Origin: Lachnospiraceae bacterium UBA3692
GTDB lineage: Bacteria > Bacillota > Clostridia > Lachnospirales > Lachnospiraceae
Reading direction: 5' to 3'
DNA: 7,748 nucleotides
Assembly: GCA_002372815.1 (NCBI GenBank)
Contig: DFIR01000104.1
Location: 36,263-44,010 of the forward strand
This document shows, in pieces, positions 1 through 5,253 of the stretch. Below the pieces are notes generated by a model. It did no database searches, was not told where the DNA came from, and was given only the letters and a program-made list of their open reading frames with translations. Numbering within the stretch: position 1 is the stretch's first letter; every line of letters starts with the position of its first letter. A program made the translations under genes and the position numbers.

Positions 1-47
1 TATCTGGCTGTCTATCTTGCCTTTCAGACAGCTGTTCTGACAGGTAG

Positions 48-81
48 AAAAAAAGAGGCTGCCGCAACGTGCGGCAGCCTC
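48..81 (-). terminator. Intrinsic terminator after Enzyme I
   Basis: Seen directly: a perfect 12-bp inverted repeat (55-66 with 70-81) around a 3-nt loop, with a run of seven A on the plus strand at 48-54. Read on the minus strand this is a GC-rich hairpin followed by seven U, the classic rho-independent form. It sits 35 nt beyond the Enzyme I stop codon and ends the locus. The plus-strand reading has no T-run after the stem, so it acts only for the leftward genes. Confidence 0.95.
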
Positions 82-116
82 CCGTCATTTCCTTCAGATG
101 AATTCCCCAACAGTCA

Positions 117-1757
117 TTATTCCACCGTCGCCGGCTTGGACAGATCCAGGCTGCGGATGATCTTGCGGAGCGGCAGGACGCTCTTGGCGTTGACGGAGAG
201 TTCGTCCACGCCCATGCGCAGGAAGGTCTCTGTAAGGGTGGGATCTGCGCCGAGTTCGCCGCAGATGCCGACCCATGCGCCGTGCCTGTGGCCTGCGTCG
301 ACGGTCATCTTGATGGCCTTGAGGACGGCCGGATGATGCGTGTCGGAGAAGCGCTCCAGCTTCGCGTTCTGGCGGTCGATGGCGCAGGTGTACTGGGTCA
401 GGTCGTTGGTGCCGAGGGAGAAGAAGTCGACTTCTTCCGCGAGCTCGTCCGCGCAGAGCACGGCGGCAGGTGTCTCGACCATGATGCCCAGCTGGAACTT
501 GCCGATCTTGTAGCCTTCCTTAAGCAGCTCAGCCTTGCACTCCTCGAGGATCGCCTTAGCCTCGACCACTTCCCAGCGGCTGATGATCATGGGGAACATG
601 ATGCCCATGTTGCCGTAAGCGGTGGCACGGAGCAGCGCGCGCAGCTGGGTCTTAAAGAAGTCTTTCCTGGTCAGGCAGATGCGGATCGCGCGGAAGCCCA
701 GGGCAGGGTTCTCTTCCTTGTCCAGCTTCATGTAGTCGATGGTCTTGTCCGCGCCGATGTCGCAGGTGCGGATGATGACCAGCTTGGGAGCGAGGGTCTC
801 GACGACTCTCTTGTAAGCTCTGAACTGCTCTTCCTCCGAAGGGGCTTCCTTGCTGTTGAGGTAGACGAATTCGGAGCGGAACAGGCCGACGCCTTCCGCG
901 TCATTCTCGTTGACGCTGCCCAGGTCGGCGGGGCCGCCGATGTTGGCATACACGTGGACGTTGCGTCCGTCGATCGTGGTGCTGGGCTTGTTCTTGAGTT
1001 CCTGCAGAAGGGCTTCCTTCTTCAGGTCGGCGTCGCGCTTCGCGGTCAGGGTCTCCAGGAGATCCTTCGTGGGATCCACGTAGACGCAGCCGTTGTAGCC
1101 GTCCAGGATGGCCATCTTGCCGTCCCAGCTGTCATCGATGTCCTTGCACTGGATCAGGGAAGGCAGGTTCATGCTGCGGGCGAGGATCGCGGTGTGGCTG
1201 TTGGAGGAGCCTTCGCGGGTGATCATGCCGAGCAGGAGGGACTTGTCCAGTTTGACGGTCTCCGAAGGGGCGAGGTCCTCCGCCACCAGGATGGCGGGCT
1301 CGGTGCCCTGCAGGCTGTCGGCGTCGTTGCCCATGAGGACATCCAGAACTGCCATCTCGACGTCGATGAGGTCCGCGCTTCTGGCCTTCATGTAGGGATC
1401 GTCCATTTCCGCGAACATCTGGGCGAAGTCATCGAATGCCGTCTTGGTCGCGTACTCCGCGCTGCGCTTCTGTCCGGTGATGATCTCGCGCGTCGAGTCC
1501 TGCAGGTCGTCGTCCTCGAGCATCATCTGATGCGCCTCGAAGATCGCGGCGCTCTCTTCGCCGGCCGTCTCCAGGGCCTTCTCGTAGAGGACGCCCTGCT
1601 GGTCGATCGCCTTCTGCACGGCGTCATTGAAGCGCTGCACTTCCGCCTCGACGTCTTCGATCGTGTCCTCATTGATCGTATACTCGGGGGCCTTGTAGAT
1701 CTTGATCTTCCCGATGCCGATCCTGTTCATAATGCTTTTGCCGGTTGCAACTATCAT
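117..1757 (-). CDS. ptsI: PTS Enzyme I (phosphoenolpyruvate-protein phosphotransferase)
   Basis: Cytoplasmic first enzyme of the phosphotransferase system. It takes phosphate from PEP onto its own histidine and passes it to HPr. The 546-residue protein is complete. Residues ~150-230 form the phosphohistidine domain with active-site His188 in GSSNSHTAILARS. Residues ~255-540 form the PEP-binding barrel, with GLFRSEF (291-297), IIRTCDIGADK (328-338), VETPAA (427-432), SLGTNDLTQYT (447-457) and catalytic Cys499 in GICGELGAD. The HPr-binding helical insert should lie at ~25-145. It is shorter than the ~575 residues of E. coli EI, mainly at the ends. The loop before His188 reads GSSNS rather than the common GGRTS; I believe this is a clostridial variant. 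The start at 1757 has GGGAGG five bases upstream. It follows HPr by 107 nt, with a hairpin between them. Confidence 0.97.
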   Translation of the reverse strand: MIVATGKSIMNRIGIGKIKIYKAPEYTINEDTIEDVEAEVQRFNDAVQKAIDQQGVLYEKALETAGEESAAIFEAHQMMLEDDDLQDSTREIITGQKRSAEYATKTAFDDFAQMFAEMDDPYMKARSADLIDVEMAVLDVLMGNDADSLQGTEPAILVAEDLAPSETVKLDKSLLLGMITREGSSNSHTAILARSMNLPSLIQCKDIDDSWDGKMAILDGYNGCVYVDPTKDLLETLTAKRDADLKKEALLQELKNKPSTTIDGRNVHVYANIGGPADLGSVNENDAEGVGLFRSEFVYLNSKEAPSEEEQFRAYKRVVETLAPKLVIIRTCDIGADKTIDYMKLDKEENPALGFRAIRICLTRKDFFKTQLRALLRATAYGNMGIMFPMIISRWEVVEAKAILEECKAELLKEGYKIGKFQLGIMVETPAAVLCADELAEEVDFFSLGTNDLTQYTCAIDRQNAKLERFSDTHHPAVLKAIKMTVDAGHRHGAWVGICGELGADPTLTETFLRMGVDELSVNAKSVLPLRKIIRSLDLSKPATVE

Positions 1758-1762
1758 AATTT

Positions 1763-1768
1763 CCTCCC
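1763..1768 (-). promoter_or_regulatory. Ribosome binding site of Enzyme I
   Basis: On the minus strand GGGAGG lies 5 nt before the ATG at 1757. It fixes the start there rather than at the internal Met10, which has no such site. Confidence 0.85.
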
Positions 1769-1789
1769 TCTGTAGTCCGCTGTCTCTGT

Positions 1790-1835
1790 AAAAATCCCGA
1801 CCGCAGGCCCCAGTCTCCGGGTCCTGCAGTCGGGA
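1790..1835 (-). terminator. Intercistronic hairpin with U-run between HPr and Enzyme I
   Basis: Seen directly: a 13-bp stem (1795-1807 with 1823-1835) closed by a 15-nt loop, with five A at 1790-1794 on the plus strand. In the minus-strand RNA the single imperfect position becomes a U-G wobble, so the stem is continuous, and it is followed by five U. That asymmetry supports function in the leftward direction. It lies 30 nt after the HPr stop and 33 nt before the Enzyme I start. No promoter fits between it and Enzyme I, so it is most likely a leaky terminator that lowers Enzyme I output relative to HPr. It could also act as a processing or stability hairpin. Confidence 0.8.
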
Positions 1836-1864
1836 CTTTCGGGTTCATGTTCTTGCCGGACAGA

Positions 1865-2122
1865 TCAGAAATTCTCAGTCAGGAACTTCTCAACCGCTGC
1901 TGCGCAGTCCGCTTCGTCAGCGCCGTCGAACTGGACGGTGATGGTCTCGCCCTGCTTGATCGCCATGCCCATGAGAGCCAGGAGCTTCTTCATGTCGCAG
2001 CTCTTCTCGCCCTTGAAGACGGTGATCTTGCTGGCATATTTCTTAGCTTCCTTCACGAGGATGCCGGCGGGACGGGCGTGGATTCCAAGCGGATCAGTAA
2101 CGGTGAACTGAATTTCTTTCAT
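1865..2122 (-). CDS. ptsH: HPr, phosphocarrier protein of the PTS
   Basis: Small cytoplasmic phosphocarrier that moves phosphate from Enzyme I to the IIA domain of sugar permeases. The 85-residue length is standard. The active site is intact: His15 and Arg17 in DPLGIHARPAG. Aligning the second motif (EKSCDMKKLLALMG) with the B. subtilis and E. coli proteins puts Lys at position 46, where Gram-positive HPr usually carries the regulatory Ser phosphorylated by HPr kinase. The classical serine-phosphate signal to CcpA therefore seems impossible at that site. The HPr-like protein Crh differs because it lacks His15, so this is HPr and not Crh. The start at 2122 has AAGGAG about 8 nt upstream. It has its own predicted promoter (2217-2244) and is followed by a hairpin and then Enzyme I. 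Confidence 0.96.
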   Translation of the reverse strand: MKEIQFTVTDPLGIHARPAGILVKEAKKYASKITVFKGEKSCDMKKLLALMGMAIKQGETITVQFDGADEADCAAAVEKFLTENF

Positions 2123-2130
2123 GGTCTTCT

Positions 2131-2137
2131 CTCCTTT
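2131..2137 (-). promoter_or_regulatory. Ribosome binding site of HPr
   Basis: Minus strand AAAGGAG, 8 nt before the ATG. It is strong and well spaced, consistent with HPr being the most abundant relay protein. Confidence 0.8.
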
Positions 2138-2173
2138 GAAAAAATAATTGGATCAGGCAGCCCCTGAAACAGG

Positions 2174-2188
2174 CCGTGTGCACACCGG
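2174..2188. repeat. Inverted repeat in the HPr leader
   Basis: A 10-bp perfect palindrome, GTGTGCACAC (2176-2185), flanked by CC and GG with one extra base on the right. It lies about +23 to +37 from the predicted HPr transcription start. It could be a protein-binding site or a small RNA hairpin. No function can be assigned from sequence alone. Confidence 0.45.
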
Positions 2189-2216
2189 AATGCCCGGCGC
2201 GATATCAACTATAAAT

Positions 2217-2244
2217 ATTATACACGTTTTCCCGGCTCTGAAAA
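2217..2244 (-). promoter_or_regulatory. Predicted promoter of HPr (-35 TTTTCA, -10 TATAAT)
   Basis: Minus strand: consensus TATAAT at 2217-2222 and TTTTCA (4 of 6 consensus bases) at 2239-2244, with a 16-bp spacer. The predicted start is near 2210, giving a leader of about 88 nt. The -35 overlaps the U-run of the upstream terminator, a common compact layout. The spacer contains GAAAACG, also present in the operator of the permease gene. Confidence 0.65.
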
Positions 2245-2287
2245 GGCATCCTGCCCAAAAAGTTACAATTTCGGGCAGGATATTGCC
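2241..2287 (-). terminator. Terminator after the PTS permease gene
   Basis: A perfect 9-bp stem (2248-2256 with 2273-2281) extended by 3 more pairs (GGC/GCC) beyond a 3-nt bulge, with a 16-nt loop. In the minus-strand RNA the stem is followed by UUUUC. It lies about 80 nt beyond the permease stop codon and ends just at the -35 box of the HPr promoter, insulating HPr from the permease transcript. The U-run is short, so some readthrough is likely. Confidence 0.7.
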
Positions 2288-2293
2288 GAATTC

Positions 2294-2322
2294 ATTGTAC
2301 AGTCCGCACATATAACGCACAA
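2294..2322 (-). promoter_or_regulatory. Possible second, upstream HPr promoter
   Basis: Minus strand TACAAT at 2294-2299 (5 of 6) and TTGTGC at 2317-2322 (3 of 6) with a 17-bp spacer. A transcript from here would run straight into the hairpin at 2245-2284, making that hairpin a leader attenuator. The -35 is weak, so this is tentative. Confidence 0.3.
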
Positions 2323-2328
2323 TCCGCA
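2299..2328. repeat. Pair of 10-bp direct repeats with 20-bp period
   Basis: ACAGTCCGCA (2299-2308) and ACAATCCGCA (2319-2328) match at 9 of 10 bases and start exactly 20 bp apart, close to two helical turns. They flank and overlap the tentative promoter at 2294-2322. This is the geometry expected for a dimeric regulator binding one DNA face. No regulator can be named. Confidence 0.45.
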
Positions 2329-2361
2329 GTGAAGCCCGGTGTGCGGCAGGCGGGCCGTCCG

Positions 2362-4233
2362 TTATACGTTCGCGCCGACCTGCACGTCCTCGTAGTCGTC
2401 GGAATTGGTGAGCAGGACCACGACGCAGTCCGGGTGGTTGGCCTTCTTGATCTTCTCGCGGTCGAAGTGCAGGAGCGGCTGGCCGGTCTTGACCTGATCG
2501 CCCGCCTTGACGACCGGCTCGAAGCCGTCGCCGTTCATGGCGACCGTGTCGACGCCGACGTGGATCAGCAGCTCGAAGCCTGCGTCATTCATCAGGTTGA
2601 TGGCATGGCCGGTATCAGCGACCAGCGCCACTTCGCCGTCAAACGGCGCAAAGACGATGCCTTCGGTGGGCTCGATCGCGACGCCTTCGCCGAGAACGCC
2701 GGAAGCGAATGTCTCGTCCGGGATATCCTCGCGCGCGATGACCTTGCCGATCGCGGGGGCGATGACTTTCGCACCGCCTGCGGAGATGACCGCGTTGGTG
2801 GGAGCGGTGACCTGCGCGGTCTTCGCAACGGGCTTCTTCTCCTCCTCATGCCAGATGCTCATGGTGATCGCGAAAGCGATGCCGCCGGAGATGGCAAGAA
2901 GGATCGTGTACAGGAGCGGATTGTTGATGGTCAGGTAGCCGGGGATGCCAGTGACGCCGTAAGCGGTGGCGCCGATGCCCATAAATGCGCCGATCAGCGC
3001 GCCGATGGCGCCGCCGATCATGCCGGCGATGAAGGGCTTGAAGAACCGCATGTTCACACCGAAGATCGCGGGCTCGGTGATGCCGAGCGCTGCGGACAGC
3101 GAGGAGGGAACAGCGATGGCCTTGGTCTTCTGGTTTCTGCACTTGATACCGACCGCAAGGCAGGCGCCGAACTGTGCGAAGTTGGCGGCGGAAGCGATGG
3201 GCATCCAGGTGTTCAGGCCGGTGGAAGCGAGCATACCGGCTTCAATGACGTTGTACATGTGGTGCAGGCCCATGACGACGGTCCAGGGATAGATGGCACC
3301 CATGACACCGGCGCCGACAGGGTTGCGGACCAGGATCTGCGCGCCTGCAAGCACCCAGGTCTCAAGCTGTGCGAAGAAGGGGCCGATGAGCCAGAGGGTC
3401 GCCAGCGCCGTCACGAACACGGTGGTCAGAGGGGTCACGAACAGGTCGATCATCTCCGGCACGTGCTTATGCAGCCATTTCTCGACGATACTCATGATCC
3501 ACACGGCGATGATGACCGGTATGACGTGGCCCTGGTAGCCGACGCGGCGGATCGCGACGACGTTCCCGATCAGATGCCAGCTCGGTACGACGCCGTCCGT
3601 GACGTTGAAGAAGCTGTTGATCGCCTCCGCGGAGCCGACGTTCCAGCCGTTGAGGAACGCGGAGTGGATCATCAGAAGACCGATGACCGCACCCAGGAAC
3701 AGGTTGCCGCCGAAGACGCGCGCGGCGGAGATCGCCACGATGACTGGCAGATATGCAAACGCAGTATTAGCAACAGTATCCAGGAACGAGTACCAGTCGC
3801 TGCCGCTGAAGGAAGGGATCGCCTTGCCGAGCGCCTCGACCAGACCCATCATCAGACCGGAAGCGACGATCGCGGGAAGGATCGGGACGAAGACATCGCC
3901 GATCGTCTTCAGCGCCTGCTTCCAGATGGGCTGCTTCGCGGCGGCTGCCGCCTTGACATCATCCTTTGTGCCGGCCGCAACGCCCGTGATGTCGATAAAC
4001 TCGTCGAAAACCTTGTTGACGGTGCCGGTCCCGATGATCAGCTGCAGCTGCCCGTTGGACTCGAACATACCCTTCACGCCGTCGATCTCTTCCAGCGCGG
4101 CCTTGTCTACCTTGCCGTTGTCGGCGATGACCAGACGCAGCCTGGTCGCGCAATGGGCAGCAGAGACCACGTTGGCGCCGCCTCCGATGTGATCGGAGAT
4201 CTCCTGTGCGCACTTGCGATAATCCAGTGCCAT
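2362..4233 (-). CDS. PTS sugar permease, fused IIB-IIC-IIA, sucrose/trehalose type
   Basis: Membrane transporter that imports a sugar and phosphorylates it during entry. It is complete at 623 residues. IIB domain ~1-80 has phospho-Cys28 in AAHCATRLRL. IIC domain ~105-460 has many hydrophobic spans, GYQGHVIPV (232-240), GLHHMYNVIEAG (322-333) and the GITEPAIFG motif (384-392). A charged Ala/Lys linker (~462-485) joins it to a glucose-type IIA domain (~488-612) with phospho-His558 in LLIHVGVDT and partner His543 in TGHAI. The IIC motifs look most like sucrose-specific permeases of the Glc superfamily (ScrA/SacP type). Trehalose or another beta-glucoside-class substrate remains possible. The start at 4233 is chosen over an in-frame ATG at 4323 because GGGAGG lies six bases upstream and MALDYRKCAQEI is the normal IIB N-terminus. 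It is preceded by its own promoter and operator. Confidence 0.93.
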   Translation of the reverse strand: MALDYRKCAQEISDHIGGGANVVSAAHCATRLRLVIADNGKVDKAALEEIDGVKGMFESNGQLQLIIGTGTVNKVFDEFIDITGVAAGTKDDVKAAAAAKQPIWKQALKTIGDVFVPILPAIVASGLMMGLVEALGKAIPSFSGSDWYSFLDTVANTAFAYLPVIVAISAARVFGGNLFLGAVIGLLMIHSAFLNGWNVGSAEAINSFFNVTDGVVPSWHLIGNVVAIRRVGYQGHVIPVIIAVWIMSIVEKWLHKHVPEMIDLFVTPLTTVFVTALATLWLIGPFFAQLETWVLAGAQILVRNPVGAGVMGAIYPWTVVMGLHHMYNVIEAGMLASTGLNTWMPIASAANFAQFGACLAVGIKCRNQKTKAIAVPSSLSAALGITEPAIFGVNMRFFKPFIAGMIGGAIGALIGAFMGIGATAYGVTGIPGYLTINNPLLYTILLAISGGIAFAITMSIWHEEEKKPVAKTAQVTAPTNAVISAGGAKVIAPAIGKVIAREDIPDETFASGVLGEGVAIEPTEGIVFAPFDGEVALVADTGHAINLMNDAGFELLIHVGVDTVAMNGDGFEPVVKAGDQVKTGQPLLHFDREKIKKANHPDCVVVLLTNSDDYEDVQVGANV

Positions 4234-4239
4234 ACTCTT

Positions 4240-4245
4240 CCTCCC
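4240..4245 (-). promoter_or_regulatory. Ribosome binding site that fixes the permease start
   Basis: Minus strand GGGAGG, 6 nt before the ATG at 4233. The longer in-frame start at 4323 would add 30 residues that resemble no IIB domain and would begin at about the predicted transcription start, inside the operator region. The 4233 start is therefore preferred. Confidence 0.88.
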
Positions 4246-4290
4246 TTTCAAATGAATGGTTTTCAGTGTCTGTCTATGAAATCGACCCTG

Positions 4291-4306
4291 CCGGCACAGG
4301 TGCCGG
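4291..4306. repeat. Inverted repeat in the permease leader
   Basis: A 7-bp perfect inverted repeat, CCGGCAC and GTGCCGG, around AG. In RNA it would form a 6-bp stem with a 4-nt loop. It lies about +20 to +35 from the predicted start. No U-run follows, so it is not a terminator, and it is too short for the RAT element of BglG/LicT antiterminators. It may stabilise the mRNA leader or bind a protein. Confidence 0.5.
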
Positions 4307-4308
4307 AC

Positions 4309-4322
4309 TGTAATCGTTTTCA
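4309..4322. promoter_or_regulatory. LacI-family or CcpA operator (cre-like) of the permease promoter
   Basis: TGTAATCGTTTTCA has the central CG and the TG...CA ends typical of LacI-family operators, and it fits the catabolite-responsive element pattern with one mismatch on either strand. It occupies about +4 to +17 relative to the predicted start, where a bound repressor would block transcription. The likely ligand-controlled binder is the LacI-family protein at 5254-6237; CcpA is the alternative. HPr here lacks Ser46, which argues mildly for the local repressor. Confidence 0.7.
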
Positions 4323-4331
4323 CTGTGTTTT

Positions 4332-4360
4332 ATTATATTTTTATTATTGATTGCTGTAAA
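4332..4360 (-). promoter_or_regulatory. Promoter of the PTS permease gene (-35 TTTACA, -10 TATAAT)
   Basis: Minus strand: TTTACA (5 of 6 consensus bases) at 4355-4360, a 17-bp AT-rich spacer, and consensus TATAAT at 4332-4337. The predicted start is near 4325, giving a leader of about 92 nt. This is the best sigma-70-type promoter in the window. It is AT-rich in an otherwise GC-rich locus and is followed immediately by the operator. Confidence 0.82.
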
Positions 4361-4419
4361 TCGTCTTTTTGACGGATTCATCCGCGCGATTTTGTGCAGA
4401 AACACCGAATTTCCGTCTC

Positions 4420-5250
4420 TCAGCACAGTCCGAGCTGCCGGAATCCCTCCGCGAGACCGTCGGCTTCCACCGCCGGGCAGACGAGATCCGCTTCTCTCTT
4501 CAGCTGCGCGCTGCCGTTCTCCATGCAGACGCTCGTCCCCACGGTCCGGATCATCGCCAGGTCGTTCATGCTGTCCCCGAATCCGACGGTCTCGGAGACC
4601 GGCACGCCGAGGTACTCGCAGATCCGCTCTACGCCCCGCCCTTTGTCGAAGGCGCGGTTGATGAGCTCCCCGTTGAGGCAGGGATGCGAGGGATCCGTGA
4701 TCTCCTGGATGCAGAATTCGTACTTGTCCTCCAGCGCGTCTCTCGCGGGCTGGAGCTGCTCCGGCCGCAGGCACATGATGACGACTTTGTAGATCGGTCT
4801 CCCGTCATACTGCGACATCGGCAGGATGTTCAGGTCCTCTGCGAGGGCCTTGCGCCAGCGCTCGATCTCGCTGTTTCCGCCGCCGGAAGCCGAGAGAAAA
4901 TCTCCCAGGTCCTCATCGCCCCAGGTGCCGTCCTTCGCCTCGACGGTGCAGAAGACGCCCTCTCCGTGCAGGAGCCGCAGCGCCTCCGACGCCTCCTCCG
5001 GGTCCATGGGCTTGTCGTAGATCACCCGGTCCCCGACGGTGATGTAGCCGCCGGCACTGCCGATGTAACCGTCGAAGCCGTACCGCAGGAGCGGGCTGAG
5101 CATCGCGGGATTGCGCCCGGTGCAGAGGAAGACGCGGTGTCCCGCGGCCTGCGCGGCGCGGATCGCGGCGAGCGCGCTGGCGGGCGGTTCGTTCGAGCCG
5201 GGCGAAGTGAGTGTTCCGTCAATATCCAAAAAGATGAGTTTCCCAGTCAT
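4420..5250 (-). CDS. Cof-type HAD-IIB sugar phosphatase
   Basis: Cytoplasmic haloacid-dehalogenase phosphatase of the Cof/HAD-IIB group, probably acting on a sugar phosphate. All four motifs are visible in 276 residues: motif I LDIDGT with Asp9 and Asp11, motif II CTGRN with Thr44, motif III Lys203 in FDKGRG, and motif IV GFGDSMND with Asp226, Asn229 and Asp230. The stretch between motifs II and III (~85-190) is the C2 cap that sets specificity. The start at 5250 lies 3 nt after the stop of the LacI-family gene, with a GGGGGAG site about 10 nt upstream inside that gene, so the two are co-transcribed. HAD-IIB also contains the sucrose-6-phosphate phosphatases of plants and cyanobacteria, which makes the PTS product a candidate substrate. 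This is inference; Cof proteins are often promiscuous. Confidence 0.92.
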   Translation of the reverse strand: MTGKLIFLDIDGTLTSPGSNEPPASALAAIRAAQAAGHRVFLCTGRNPAMLSPLLRYGFDGYIGSAGGYITVGDRVIYDKPMDPEEASEALRLLHGEGVFCTVEAKDGTWGDEDLGDFLSASGGGNSEIERWRKALAEDLNILPMSQYDGRPIYKVVIMCLRPEQLQPARDALEDKYEFCIQEITDPSHPCLNGELINRAFDKGRGVERICEYLGVPVSETVGFGDSMNDLAMIRTVGTSVCMENGSAQLKREADLVCPAVEADGLAEGFRQLGLC

Positions 5251-5253
5251 TTA

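Noticed and set aside
23..43. Near-palindrome TCAGACAGCTGTTCTGA downstream of the final terminator
   Set aside because: The arms are out of register by one base and there is no gene or promoter context in the 47 bases left in the window; likely chance.
282..1775. Long open frame on the plus strand opposite Enzyme I
   Set aside because: It mirrors the codon pattern of the GC-rich minus-strand gene; the protein is low in recognisable motifs and there is no good ribosome site. Enzyme I is certain.
2334..2357. GCCCG/CGGGC inverted repeat just after the permease stop codon
   Set aside because: A short 5-bp stem with a 12-nt or larger loop and no U-run. The hairpin at 2245-2284 is a much better terminator.
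4234..4323. N-terminal extension of the permease from an in-frame ATG at 4323
   Set aside because: The added 30 residues are basic and unlike any IIB start, the region holds the operator and leader hairpin, and a strong ribosome site marks the start at 4233.
4234..4330. BglG/LicT-type antiterminator (RAT) control of the permease gene
   Set aside because: The leader hairpin lacks the RAT loop pattern and no terminator with a U-run overlaps it; no antiterminator gene is present in the window.
2329..4350. 673-codon plus-strand open frame opposite the PTS permease
   Set aside because: Its Asp/Arg/Gly-rich translation is typical of the antisense of a membrane protein gene with strong third-position GC bias. 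It has no motif, and it covers the permease's promoter and terminator.
4359..4378. Possible terminator after the HAD gene (CGTC, TTTTT, GACG hairpin)
   Set aside because: The uninterrupted stem is only 4 bp (7 with a bulge), the A-run is in the loop and no proper U-run follows on the minus strand. Some readthrough of the upstream operon into the permease gene is therefore possible.
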